From Streptomyces thinghirensis (GTDB taxonomy: Bacteria > Actinomycetota > Actinomycetia > Streptomycetales > Streptomycetaceae): 64,000 nucleotides of DNA. Location: contig JAKFGP010000024.1 of the NCBI GenBank assembly GCA_021502835.1, forward strand, positions 186,001 to 250,000, read 5' to 3'. Of the stretch, positions 53,923-64,000 are shown piece after piece; within the stretch, counting starts at the first letter, position 1, and each line of letters begins with the position of its first letter. Position numbers and translations under genes: made by a program. The notes below the pieces were generated by a model. The model ran no database searches. It was given only the letters and a program-made list of their open reading frames with translations, and was not told where the DNA came from.

Positions 53923-55139
53923 GTGGAGACCCCGGGTCGCAGTCGTCGCTGCACCGAGCCAACCTGGAACGGGTCGTATGAGCGGTACGGCTCGCCGGGT
54001 CGCTCACGCAGGCGGATATCGCGAGGACGACGAGGCCTGTCCGGCGACGGTCTCGAACATCGTGAGGGGAACTGAAGGACGGCGGAACGGTCGAGGTCAC
54101 GCCCACCTCGGCGGGCGGCCGCCGGGCCTGCAGCGCGTCTCGCTGAGCGGGGACGCCGGCATCGTCATCGGCGTGGACTTCCGGCACACGCATCTGCGGG
54201 TCGCGGTCCGGGAACCTCGCCCACCAGGTGCTCGCCGAGGAGTCCGAGCCGCTGGACGTCGACGCGTCCTCGGCGCAGGGCTTCGACCGGGCGGAGCAGC
54301 TGGTCAACCGGCTGATCGCGGCGACCGGCATCGACCCCACGAAGATCGCCGGAGTGGGCCTCGGCGTGCCCGGCCCGATCGACGTGGAGTCCGGGACGCT
54401 GGGCTCGACCGCCATCCTGCCCGGCTGGGGCGGCACCCGGCCCGCCGAGGAGCTGCGGGCGGCTCGGCGTGGCCGGTGCACGGTGGACAACGACGCCAAC
54501 CCTGGGCGCCCTGGGGAGCTGGTCTGGGGCAGCGGCCGGGGGTGCGGGACCTGGCGTACATCAAGGTCGCCAGGCGGCGTCGGCGCGGGCCTGGTGATCA
54601 ACGGGAAGATCTATCGCGGTCCCGGCGGCACGGCGGGCGAAATCGGGCATATTACACTCGACGAAGCCGGTCCCGTCTGCCGCTGCGGAAACCGGGGCTG
54701 CCTGGAGACCTTCGCCGCCGCATCGCTACGTGCTCCCGTTGCTCCAGCCGAGCCACGGCACCGACCTGACGATGGAAGGCGTCGTGCGGCTGGCGAGGGA
54801 CGGCGACCCGGGCTGCCGTCGGGCGATCGCGCGACGTCGGCCGCCACATCGGCAGTGGAGTCGCCAACCTCTGCAACCTGCTCAACCCGAGCCGCGTCGT
54901 CCTCGGCGGCGGACCTCGCCGAGGCCGGTGAGCTGGTGCTCGGCCCGATCCGGGAGTCCGTCGGCCGCTACGCGATCCCCAGCGCGGCACGTCAACTCTC
55001 CGTGCTCCCCGGGGCACTTGGGGGCGTGCGGAGGTGCTCGGAGCGCTTGCCCTCGCCCTCAGCGAGATGGGTGATTCGACCCTTTTGGATGGAAGTGCGA
55101 CCGGTGCTCTGTCGGCGGCCACCCCTGCGCTTCACTTAG
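53923..55139 (+). CDS. rok7B7: ROK-family transcriptional regulator (Rok7B7 orthologue)
   Basis: The GTG at 53923 follows AGGAGG at 53912. A MarR-like N-terminal HTH is spread over frames (ANLERVVRAV and TVSNIV-type pieces). The sugar-kinase-like domain follows: IVIGVDF, VGLGVPGPIDVESGTLGSTA, AYIKVASGVGAGLVINGKIY with frame breaks, GTAGEIGHITLDEAGPVCRC and the ROK zinc motif CRCGNRGCLETFAA. The end has NLCNLLNPSRVVLGG in a third frame. About 405 aa. In S. coelicolor the regulator at this place, between ngcEFG and xylFGH, is known to control sugar use, catabolite repression and antibiotic production. An ATG at 53872 is in frame and gives a possible 17-residue longer form. Confidence 0.85.
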
Positions 55140-55259
55140 AGCACGGATGGCACCGTTGTCATCTCGTTAGGATTTACTTCTTGACGTCGCACGTGTGGCC
55201 GAGTTGACTTTGAGCCACCTCGGCCGCAACGACGCGGCCTCGTCAGGGAGGTTAGTGAA

Positions 55260-56373
55260 GTGAACACGCGTATGCGTCGTGCCGCCGTTGCCGTTGTCAC
55301 CACCGCGATGGCGGTCTCGCTCGCCGCTTGCGGCAGCGCCGCGGAGTCCGACGAGAACAGCGACTGGGCCCGCCGAGAAGAAGGGCGACGACATCAAGCG
55401 TCGGTCTGCTCCTTCCGGAGAACCAGACCGCGCGCTACGAGAAGTTCGACAAGCCCTTGATCGAGAAGAAGGTCAAGGAGCTCACGAACAACAAGGGCGA
55501 GGTCGTCTACGCCAACGCCAAGCACGGACGCCACGCTGCAGGCGCAGCAGGTCGACACGATGATCACCAACAAGGTCGACGTGCTGATCGTGGACGCAGT
55601 GGACTCCAAGGCCATCGCAGGCTCGATCACCAAGGGCGGAGCAGGCCGATATCCCGGTCGTCGCCTACGACCGCCTGGCCGAGGGCCCGATCGACGCCTA
55701 CACCTCGTTCGACAACGTCACCGTCGGCAAGACGCAGGGCGAGGCCCTCCTGAAGGCGCTGGGCGACAAGGCCAAGGACGGCCAGATCGTCATGATGAAC
55801 GGGTCCTCCACCGACCCGAACGCCGCCCAGTTCAAGGACGGCGCCATGTCCGTCCTCGAGGGCAAGGTGAACATCGGCCGCTCCACGACACCAAGGAGTG
55901 GAAGCCGGAGAACGCCAACTCCAACATGCAGGCCGCCATCTCGGCGCTCGCGCAAGGACAAGATCATCGGCGTCTACTCCGCCAACGACGGCATGGCGGG
56001 CGGCATCATCACCGCCCTCAAGCGCGCGGGCATCGCCGACATCCCGGTCACCGGCCAGGACGCCGAACTCGCGGGCGTGCAGCGCATCGTCACCGGTGAG
56101 CAGTACATGAGCGTCTACAAGTCCTACCCGCAGGAGGCCGCGGTCGCCGGCGAGATGGCCGTCGCCCTCGCCCAGGGCAAGTCGCTCGACTCCATCGCCA
56201 AGGACAAGGCCAATAGCGCCACCACCAAGGGCATCCCGACGACGCTGGTCCCGGTCGTCTCGCTGACCACGGAGAACATCAAGGAGACCGTCATCAAGGA
56301 GGGCTTCTACACGATCGACGAGATCTGTGGCGGCAAGTACAAGGCGGCGTGCGACAAGATCGGTCTCAAGTAA
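55260..56373 (+). CDS. xylF: sugar-binding lipoprotein XylF
   Basis: GTG at 55260 after GGGAGG. The signal and lipobox read RRAAVAVVTTAMAVSLAACG. The type I periplasmic-binding fold follows: LLPENQTARYEKFDKPLIEK, VDVLIVDAVDSKAIAGSITK, VPVVAYDRLAEGP-like segments split by a break near 55650, VMMNGSSTDPNAAQFKDGAM, GVYSANDGMAGGIITALKRA and ITGQDAELAGVQRIVTGEQY-type text. About 370 aa. It delivers a pentose (xylose in the S. coelicolor annotation) to XylGH. Breaks near 55370, 55405, 55530, 55640, 55890 and 55955. Confidence 0.85.
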
Positions 56374-56387
56374 GCAGCCCCGTTGCT

Positions 56388-56412
56388 CCCGTACCGCCTG
56401 AGCGCGTACGGG
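56388..56412 (+). terminator. hairpin after xylF
   Basis: CCCGTAC (56388-56394) and GTACGGG (56406-56412), a seven-base perfect stem between xylF and xylG. Probably a partial terminator or message-protecting hairpin, since xylG follows on the same strand. Confidence 0.6.
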
Positions 56413-56544
56413 ACCGGCTGCACGCAGCTTCCTCCGGCGCCCCGCGTCAACAGCCCCGCAAGCTAGGCGGGGCGCCGGACGGAACCCCCCCGAAAACTTC
56501 TGCACAACCTCCCGCCGGGTCAGGCGGCGAAGGAGATGGTTCAC

Positions 56545-57330
56545 GTGTCCGCTACGCCCGTGCTGGCGTTGCGCGGGGTCTCCAAGCGATTCGGTGCCGT
56601 CCAGGCGCTCACCGACGTAGAGGCTTGAGGTCCACGCCGGTGAGGTGGTCGCCCTGGTCGGCGACAACGGAGCCGGAAAGTCCACGCTGGTCAAGACGAT
56701 CGCCGGCGTGCACCCCATCGATGAGGGCTCCATCGAATGGGACGGCAAGGCCGTCTCGATCAACAGGCCGCACGACGCCCAGAACCTGGGCATCGCGACC
56801 GTCTACCAGGACCTCGCGCTGTGCGGACAACATCGACGTGGTCGGCAACTCTACCCTGGGCCGGGAGGTCATCAAGCGCGGTGTCCTGGACGAGGTGGAG
56901 ATGGAGCGCCGCTCGCGCGAGCTGCTGGACACGCTGTCCATCCGCATCCCCAGCGTCCGCATCCCCGATCGCCTCGCTCTCCGGCGGTCAGCGCCAGGTC
57001 GTGGCGATCGCCCGGTCGATGCTCGGTGAGCCCAAGCTGGTCATCCTCGACGAGCCCACGGCCGCCCTCGGTGTCGAGCAGACCGCACAGGTCCTCGACC
57101 TCGTGGAGCGGCTGCGCGAGCGCGGTCACGCCGTCATCCTCATCAGCCACAACATGGCCGATGTGAAGGCGGTGGCCGACAAGGTCGCCGTCCTGCGCCT
57201 CGGGCGCAACAACGGCGTCTTCGAGGTCAAGTCGACCTCGCAGGAAGAGATCATCTCCGCCATCACGGGCGCCACGGAGAACGCCGTGACCCGTCGTGCG
57301 GCGCGCACCAATGGGGAGATCAAGAAGTGA
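56545..57330 (+). CDS. xylG: sugar ABC transporter ATPase XylG
   Basis: GTG at 56545 after AAGGAG: MSATPVLALRGVSKRFGAVQ. Walker A VALVGDNGAGKSTLVKTI, Q-loop IATVYQDLALC, the signature LSGGQRQVVAIARSMLGEP with a break just before it, Walker B KLVILDEPTAALGV and the switch VILISHNMADVKAVADKV. About 261 aa: one ATPase domain, unlike the two-domain RbsA/XylG of enterobacteria. It overlaps xylH by four bases. Breaks near 56620, 56825, 56850 and 56970. Confidence 0.9.
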
Positions 57331-58621
57331 GCATCGACAAGACCTCCACCCCCGCCGAGGACCACGCGGTGGAGAACCCCGACGCCGCCTCCGCCGCGGC
57401 CACCGTCGTCGACCCCCGGCTGCTCGTGCGCGAGCAGGGCCTCACGGGCTACCTCGGCGAGTTCAAGCGGAAGATGAAGGCCGGTGACCTCGGGTCCATC
57501 CCGGTCGTCGTCGGTCTGCTGATCATCTGGGCCATCTTCACCAGCCTGAACTCCAACTTCCTCACCGCGGGCAACTTCTCCGACATGTCCGTCGCCATGG
57601 TCGGCACGGGCATGATCGCCGTCGGTATCGTCTTCGTCCTGCTGCTCGGCGAGATCGACCTGTCCGTCGGCTCCGTCAGCGGTGTCGCGGGCGCCACCTT
57701 CGCGGTGCTGAACATCACGCACGGGATGAACGAGGTACTGGCCCTCGTACTGGCCATCCTCACCGGCACGGTGGCCGGCGCCATCCACGGCTTCTTCTTC
57801 GCCCGCATCGGCGTCCCGGCCTTCGCCGTGACGCTCGCCGGACTCCTGTTCTGGCAGGGCTTCATGCTGCAGATCCTGGGCAGCAACGGCACCATCAACC
57901 TGAACACCGACGGCATCGTCGTCAAGCTGACCAGCTACTACTTCAGCGATGTGGCCGCCGCCTACGGCCTGGCGATCGTCGTGACCGCGGGGTACTTCCT
58001 CTCCGCCTTCTTCGACAACCGCCGCCGCGAGCGCCAGCGGCGTGCCGTCCCGGCCGCTGAACGAGATCATCGTCCGCACGGTACTGCTCGCGATCCTGGC
58101 CTTCGTCGTGGCGATCGTCTTCAACCAGTACAAGGGCCTGCCGCTGGCCGTCGTGATCTTCCTCGCGTTCCTGCTGCTCACGGACTTCGTACTGCGCCGT
58201 ACCGCCTACGGCCGCAAGGTCTTCGCGCTCGGCGGCAGCGTCGAGAGCGTCCCGCCGTGCCGGTATCAACGTCGAGCTGGTCCGGATCTCGGTCTTCGCG
58301 ATCCCGGCACCTTCGCCGCGATCGGCGGTCTCTTCGTCGCGTCGAAGATCGCCTCCGCCAACCAGGGCGCGGGCACCGGCGTGAGTTCCTGATGAACGTC
58401 ATCGCCGCGGCCGTGATCGGCGGCACGTCCCTCTTCGGCGGCGCGGCCGCACCTGGAACGCGCTGCTCGGTGTGATGGTCATCGTCTCGATCCAGTACGG
58501 CCTCGCCCTGGAGGGCATCGCCTCGCCGGTCCAGTACATGATCACAGGTGGCGTGCTGCTGGCGACCGTCGTCATCGACGCGGTCACCCGCAAGACCCAG
58601 AAGACGGCGGGGCGCGCCTAG
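57327..58621 (+). CDS. xylH: sugar ABC transporter permease XylH
   Basis: GTG at 57327 overlapping the xylG stop. After a hydrophilic N-terminus (~60 residues) come transmembrane segments such as IPVVVGLLIIWAIFTSLNSN, GTGMIAVGIVFVLLLGEIDL, ALVLAILTGTVAGAIHGFFF and LAFVVAIVFNQYKGLPLAVV. The motif LLGEIDLSVGSVSGVAGATF is typical of RbsC/XylH permeases. The last part (IAAAVIGGTSLFGG) is split by breaks near 58060, 58250, 58300, 58380 and 58450. About 430 aa. Confidence 0.88.
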
Positions 58622-58687
58622 GCCCCGCCGCCCGCCCCGGGCGCAGCGCGCCCAGGCACGCACAGTCCGCCCCCGGCGCACCACCCC

Positions 58688-58722
58688 ACCGCCCGCCCGA
58701 GCTGAGCCCTCGGGCGGGCGGT
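58688..58722 (+). terminator. terminator of xylFGH
   Basis: ACCGCCCGCCCGAG (58688-58701) pairs perfectly with CTCGGGCGGGCGGT (58709-58722), 14 bp with a seven-base loop. Confidence 0.9.
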
Positions 58723-58926
58723 GGCTGCCCGCCCGCGCCGTGCGCACGGGACGGCCACGCGGGTCAGGAGCGCCGAGGACGACGGCCGGCGGGGCAGTCG
58801 TAGAACCGACCGCCGATGGGTAAGGCCGAACGCGTGACGTACGACGCACCGCCCGGACACGTTCCGCCACGGCGGAACATTAGACTCGGGCAGGCCCGGC
58901 AACAGCTCTACTGCAAGGAGGCACGG

Positions 58927-60902
58927 GTGCCGCTGCTGACCCGCATCACGGGACCGCGCGATCTGGACCGGCTCAGCCTGGAAGAGCTGGGCCGGCTGGC
59001 AGAGGAGATCCGCACCTTCCTCGTCGACGCCGTCTCCAAGACCGGCGGCCACCTCGGCCCCAACCTCGGCGTGGTGGAGCTCACCCTCGCCCTGCACCGG
59101 GTCTTCGACTCGCCGAAGGACAAGGTGCTCTGGGACACCGGCCACCAGTCCTACGTGCACAAGCTGCTCACCGGCCGTCAGGACTTCTCGAAGCTGAAGA
59201 TGAAGGGGCGGCCTGTCCGGCTACCCCTCGCAGGCCGAGTCCGAGCACGACGTCATCGAGAACAGCCACGCCTCCACCGTCCTCGGCTGGGCCGACGGCA
59301 TCGCCAAGGCCAACCAGGTCCTCGACCGGACGACCACGTCGTCGCCGTCATCGGCGACGGCGCGCGCTCCACCGGCGGCATGGCCTGGGAGGCGCTGAAC
59401 AACATCGCCGCCGCCAAGGGACCGCCCCCTCGTCATCGTCGTCAACGACAACGAGGCGCTCCTACGCGCCCACCATCGGCGGCCTCGCCAACCACCTGGC
59501 GACCCTGCGCACCACCCACGGCTACGAGCGCTTCCTGGCCCGCACCAAGGACCTCCTGGAGCGCACCCCGGTCGTCGGCCGCCCACTCTACGACACCCTG
59601 CACGGCGCCAAGAAGGGCCTGAAGGACTTCATCGCCCCGCAGGGCGTGTTCGAGGACCTCGGCCTGAAGTACGTCGGCCCCATCGACGGCCACGACCTGG
59701 AGGCCCTGGAGTCCGCCCTCACGCGCGCCAAGCGCGCTTCGGCGGCCCGGTCATCGTGCACTGCCTCACCGAGAAGGGCCGCGGCTACCAGCCCGCCCTC
59801 CAGGACGAGGCCGACCGCTTCCACGCCGTCGGCAAGATCCACCCCGACACCGGCCTGCCCATCTCCACCTCCGGCGCCGACTGGACGAGCGTCTTCGGCG
59901 AGGAGATGCTCAAGCTCGGCGAGGAGCGCGAGGACGTCGTCGCCATCACCGCGGCCATGCTCCAGCCGGTCGGCCTCGACAAGTTCGCCAAGGCCTTCCC
60001 GGACCGCGTCTACGACGTCGGCATCGCCGAGCAGCACGGCGCGGTCTCCGCGGCCGGCCTCGCGCACGGGGGAGTGCACCCGGTCTTCGCCGTGTACGCC
60101 ACCTTCCTCAACCGCGCCTTCGACCAGGTGCTGATGGACGTGGCCCTGCACAAGTGCGGCGTGACGTTCGTGCTGGACCGCGCCGGTGTCACGGGCACCG
60201 ACGGCGCCTCCCACAACGGCATGTGGGACATGTCGATCCTCCAGGTCGTCCCCGGCCTGCGGCTGGCCGCCCCGCGCGACGCCGACCAGGTCGCGCCCAG
60301 CTGCGCGAGGCCGTCGAGGTGGACGACGCGCCGACCGTGGTCCGCTTCTCCAAGGGCGCCGTCGGCCCCGCCGTACCGGCCGTCGGCCGAGTCGGCGGCA
60401 TGGACGTGCTGCGCGCCCCCCGGCACCGACACGCCCGACGTCCTCCTGGTCTCCGTCGGCGCCCTGGCGCCGATGTGCCTGGAGGTGGCGGACCTGCTGA
60501 ACAAGCAGGGCATCTCCACCACCGTGATCGACCCGCGCTGGGTCAAGCCCGTCGACGAGGCCATGGCCCCGCTCGCCGAGCGGCACCGCGTGGTCGTCAC
60601 CGTCGAGGACAACTCCCCGCGTCGGCGGCGTCGGCTCGACCGTCGCCCAGGCCCTGCGCGACGCGGGCGTCGACGTACCGCTGCGCGACTTCGGCATCCC
60701 GCCGCGCTTCCTCGACCACGCCTCCCGGGCCGAGGTGATGGCCGAGATCGGGCTCACCGCCCCCGACATCGCCCGCCAGGTCACCGGTCTGGTCGCCAAG
60801 CTCGACGGCCGGTACGAGCGCTCCGAGGTGGACTCGGTGGAGGCCCGCGCGCGACTGACGTACGACCGGATGGGCAGGTTTCACCACTCGTTGCAGTGGT
60901 GA
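58927..60902 (+). CDS. dxs: 1-deoxy-D-xylulose-5-phosphate synthase
   Basis: The GTG at 58927 has AAGGAGG five bases before it: [20 protein letters not shown]. Motifs: [37 protein letters not shown], the thiamine diphosphate motif VVAVIGDGA and [35 protein letters not shown] with the catalytic Glu-Gln-His, and [20 protein letters not shown]. It joins pyruvate and glyceraldehyde 3-phosphate, the first step of the MEP isoprenoid pathway. About 658 aa; in position it matches the gene I remember as SCO6013, one of two dxs copies. Breaks near 59215, 59325, 59430, 59460, 59745, 60300, 60420 and 60615. The stop lies inside the terminator hairpin. Confidence 0.93.
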
Positions 60903-60911
60903 AACCTGCCC
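60872..60911 (+). terminator. 17-bp hairpin overlapping the dxs stop
   Basis: GGGCAGGTTTCACCACT (60872-60888) pairs perfectly with AGTGGTGAAACCTGCCC (60895-60911), with a six-base loop; the TGA is at 60900-60902. The last dxs codons are thus shaped by the hairpin. Confidence 0.85.
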
Positions 60912-60997
60912 GCATCCGCAGTGAATCCGCTCACGCCGGGGCAACGCAGAACGCCCCCCTCTCGATCGTGTCGGGGACGACAAGCTCGGAGGTACCC

Positions 60998-62640
60998 GTA
61001 GAGCAACAGCAGTCTCTTCAGGACCAAGAAGATCGAGCAGTCCATCCGGGACACGGAGGAGCCGGAGCACGCGCTCAAGAAATCCCTGTCCGCACTGGAT
61101 CTGACCGTCTTCGGTGTCGGTGTCATCATCGGCACCGGCATCTTCGTACTGACCGGCACGGTCGCCAAGAGCAACGCCGGGCCCTCCGTGGCCCTGGCCT
61201 TCGTCGTCGCCGGCGTGGTCTGCGCGCTCGCCGCGCTCTGCTACGCGGAGTTCGCCTCGACGGTCCCGGTCGCCGGCTCCGCGTACACCTTCTCGTACGC
61301 CTCGCTCGGCGAACTGCCCGCCTGGATCATCGGCTGGGACCTGGTCCTGGAGTTCGCGCTCGGCACGGCGGTGGTGGCCGTCGGCTGGTCGGGCTACATC
61401 CGTTCCCTGATGGACAACGCGGGCTGGCAGATGCCCGCGTCGCTCGGTGGCCGGGACGGCGCCGAGGGATTCGGCTTCGACATCCCTCGCCGCCGTCCTG
61501 GTGCTGGTGCTCACCGGCATCCTCGTCCTCGGCATGAAGCTGTCGGCCCGGGTCACCTCGGTCGTCGTCGCCATCAAGGTGACCGTCGTCCTCATCGTGA
61601 TCATCGCGGGTGCCTTCTTCATCAAGGGTTCCAACTACGACCCCTTCGTCCCGAAGGCGCAGCCGGTGGAGGCGGGCGGGGGCCTCGACTCGCCACTGAT
61701 CCAGCTGATGTTCGGGTGGGCGCCAGCCAACTTCGGCGTGATGGGCATCTTCACCGCGGCCTCGGTCGTCTTCTTCGCCTTCATCGGCTTCGACATCGTC
61801 GCCACGGCCGCCGAGGAGACCAAGAACCCGCAGCGCGACATGCCCCGCGGCATCCTCGGCTCCCTGTTCATCTGCACCGCGCTGTACGTCGCCGTGTCGA
61901 TCATCGTCGCCGGCATGCGCACTACAGCCGAGCTGTCCATCGACGCCCCGCTCGCCGACGCCTTCAAGTCCACCGGGCACCCCTTCTTCGCCGGTGTGAT
62001 CAGCTTCGGCGCCGCCGTCGGCCTGACCACGGTGTGCATGATCCTGCTGCTCGGCCAGACCCGGGTGTTCTTCGCGATGAGCCGCGACGGGCTGCTGCCG
62101 CGCTTCTTCTCCCGCGTCCACCCGAAGTTCCGGACGCCGTACCGGCCGACCATCCTGCTCGGCGTGATCATCGCGATCGTCGCCGGCTTCACCAGCCTGA
62201 GCGAGCTGGCCGAGCTGGTGAACATCGGCACGCTGTTCGCCTTCGTCATCGTCGCGCTCAGCGTGATCATCCCTGCGCCGGACCCGCCCCGACCTGCCGC
62301 GCGCCTTCCGCACCCACTGGTGCCGCTGCTGCCGATCGTGTCGGTGGGCGCCTCGCTGTGGCTGATGCTGAACCTGCCCGCCGAGACCTGGGTGCGGTTC
62401 GGCGTCTGGATGGCGATCGGCGTCGTCGTGTACTTCCTCTACAGCCGCTCCCACAGCCGCCTGGGCCGCGGCGAGGAGGCGGCACCGGCCGGCACGCCCG
62501 GGCCTTCCGGGTCGACCGGGCCGTCCGGGCCGTCCGGCGGGAACACCCCCGTAGCCCCATCGGCTCCCGCTCCGGCCCCGCACCCCGCTCGGGGACCGCG
62601 GGGCCGGTCCCGCGTACGCCGGTGGGGGCGCCGTCACGCG
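60998..62640 (+). CDS. APC-family amino-acid permease
   Basis: The start is set at 60998, five bases after GGAGG, where GTAGAGC is probably GTGAGC with an extra base. It continues [23 protein letters not shown] and [20 protein letters not shown], the first membrane segment with the APC substrate motif GxGIG. Some 12 segments follow, for example [40 protein letters not shown] (APC signature) and [20 protein letters not shown]. The C-terminal tail is rich in Gly, Pro and Ser ([17 protein letters not shown]). The stop cannot be fixed: the frame stays open past the convergent NYN gene, so an error must hide it near 62.6 kb. Cationic amino acids are the usual substrates of this branch, but I cannot assign one. 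Confidence 0.85.
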
Positions 62641-63029
62641 GGGCCGGACCGTCCGCGGCCCCGCCACACTCCGCGCCCCAGCGCGGTCACCCGGCGGCGC
62701 AGCTCGCGGTCGGCCGTCACGACCAGGACCGGACGGTCACCGGCGGCCCGGGCGACCAGGTCGACCATGTGGTCGTCCCCGCTGCCGGGCGCCGACTCCA
62801 CCCGTACGCCGGGCACGGAGTCCACCCCCCGTGCCGCGCCCTCGACGACCAGGACGACCTCCACCGGGCCGGCACGCCCCGGCACGCCGTCCGCCGCCAA
62901 CCGGTCCCGCAACCGCTCCGCCGCCCCCGCGCCGGTCGTGCCACCACCCGTCGGGCACCGACCCGACGACGTTCGCGGCGTCGACGATCACGAGCAGGGG
63001 GCGTTGTCGTCCATGCCGTTGTCGTCCAT
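62634..63029 (-). CDS. NYN/YacP-like PIN-fold RNase domain protein
   Basis: The first strand LVIVDAANVVGSVPDGWWHD carries the NYN acidic residue in DAANVV. Then VEVVLVVEGAARG, SAPGSGDDHMVDLV with paired Asp, and PVLVVTADRELRRRV with the third acidic position: the order DxxN...D...D of NYN nucleases. About 131 aa. A 15-base tandem repeat (63004-63033) duplicates MDDNG at the N-terminus, so either ATG (63029 or 63014) may be used. One break near 62935. Function in RNA processing is likely by family. Confidence 0.8.
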
Positions 63030-63108
63030 GCCGTCAGGGTCGCACGGCACTGTCGCGCAGGCCGTACCCGATCGACGCGGACCCGGCGGCCCCGCTTAGA
63101 GTGAAGCG

Positions 63109-64000
63109 GTGAACGGCGACTGGCTTCTCCTCGGCCGCGACGGCCGCCTCGAGTGTCTACCTCCCGTCGGACGGTGCAGCCCTGTGGCGTGCCGAACGCG
63201 CGCCCGCCGGGCCCCTGGGAGGCGCCGCGCAGGCTCGGCGGCGACCAGGAACGCACCCCGGCCTCGCGGTCGGCCGGGGCCCCGACGGCTACGCCCATCT
63301 CGTCGCCTGGCGGCCCGTCGGGACCGACCGGTCCGACCTCGTGCACACCACGCACTTCCGGCCGCTGCTCGCGCCCCTGGACTGGCAGCCGGCCGGTCAC
63401 CCTAACAAGCAGGGCGACCGCACCGGGACACCGGCCGTCGCGGTCGACGCGCGGAGGACGCGCCCATGTCTTCGTCCGCAACGGGGGCGGCGGCATGAGC
63501 ATGGTGGCCCAGAAGGAAGAAGGGCGGCTGGGAGCCGTGGCGGGACCTGAAGGGGCGCGGCGTCCAGGAGTCGCCCGCGGCCGTGACGGGGGAGTCCGGC
63601 AGGGTCGAGCTCTACGCGGCCGTCACCGGCGGTATCCGGCACTGGCGGCAGGGAACAGCCGGGCGCGCGGCCGGTACTGGGGGAGGGCGTCGACGCGGCG
63701 GTCCGCGCGGGCACCCTGCGCGCGCTGGCGACCTCCGAGGAGTACACCACCGTCCTCTTCACCGACGACGACACCGGTGAGCTGTGCGCCTGGCGCCCCG
63801 GCGAGAAGCCGATGCCGCTGGTGACCGGCGGCCGGGCCGGCCCCGTCTCCGCCGTCCGCTGCGTCATCGACGGCCACGACTGCACTCTGCTCGCCCAGCG
63901 TTCGACGAGCGGCCGGGTCGCCTTCGCCGCCTACCCCTCGGAGCAGGAGGCGCTCGGCGCCGCGTGGACGGAGTCGGGCCCGAGCTGCCGGCCGACGCGG
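63109..64000 (+). CDS. hypothetical beta-propeller-like protein, cut by window edge
   Basis: GTG at 63109; the nearest upstream elements TTAGAGT (63096) suggest a near-leaderless message. It starts MNGDWLLLGRDGRLECL and continues over frames with GPDGYAHLVAWRPVGTDRSD, LVHTTHFRPLLAPLDWQP, AHVFVRNGGGGMSMVAQKE, GRVELYAAVTGGIRHWRQG and LFTDDDTGELCAWRPGEKP. The repeating strand-turn-strand with W and G suggests a propeller of 40-50-residue blades. No catalytic motif is seen. The end lies outside the window. Confidence 0.6.

Noticed and set aside
55182..55222. Two TTGAC sequences before xylF as copies of the island operator
   Set aside because: Neither has the GTCAA partner arm at three bases; they are ordinary -35-like words.

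Overview
This is high-GC actinobacterial DNA and almost certainly Streptomyces. The right half (about 39.2-64 kb) carries an HTH-MurA fusion, aconitase, ngcEFG, a ROK regulator, xylFGH, dxs and an amino-acid permease in the order I remember for the S. coelicolor chromosome around SCO5998-SCO6014. The left 38 kb is accessory DNA dominated by helicases, DNA methyltransferases and restriction factors: a defence island next to that conserved block. The sequence carries many one-base insertions and deletions. Even aconitase is broken about ten times while every fragment stays conserved, so I read the breaks as sequencing or assembly errors, and each CDS below spans its repaired frames.

Region A, 1-14.9 kb. 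The end of an N6-adenine methyltransferase runs into a convergent terminator. On the minus strand lie McrB, McrC and an SF1 helicase with a RelE/ParE-like N-terminus. Divergent from them is a plus-strand operon: a primary-type sigma factor with a long N-terminal extension, then DrmA, DrmB (the DISARM core pair) and a small SF1 helicase, with an EcsC-like gene behind. I know of no described system with this set, and it is my main candidate for something new.

Region B, 15-24.5 kb. A minus-strand chaperone operon encodes an unknown ~720-aa protein, a GrpE-like factor and an Hsp70 with a Cys-rich zinc-ribbon segment. It is followed by an HATPase / Scr1-type XRE / DUF397 trio and two unknown minus-strand genes.

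Region C, 24.5-38.1 kb. A minus-strand operon runs from a Ser/Thr kinase, apparently continuous in frame with a DruE/YprA-type DEAD helicase carrying DUF1998, to a DrmD-like SNF2 helicase and a ~1,395-aa N6 methyltransferase. It probably continues into the two unknown genes of region B. This resembles DISARM/Druantia-related arrays.

A palindrome of the form TTGAC-N3-GTCAAC occurs at or near the promoters of the mcrB, sigma-drmAB and kinase-helicase operons, and in degenerate form at the chaperone operon. This suggests one regulator ties regions A-C together.

Region D, 39.2-64 kb. The conserved block holds a secreted transglycosylase, HTH-MurA, a DUF4236 protein, aconitase, a secreted FG-GAP protein, a secreted GH92 mannosidase, the NgcEFG GlcNAc/chitobiose importer, Rok7B7, the XylFGH importer, DXS, an amino-acid permease, an NYN-domain protein and the start of a propeller-like protein. 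Strong hairpin terminators separate most units. No rRNA, tRNA, CRISPR array or intact transposase was found.
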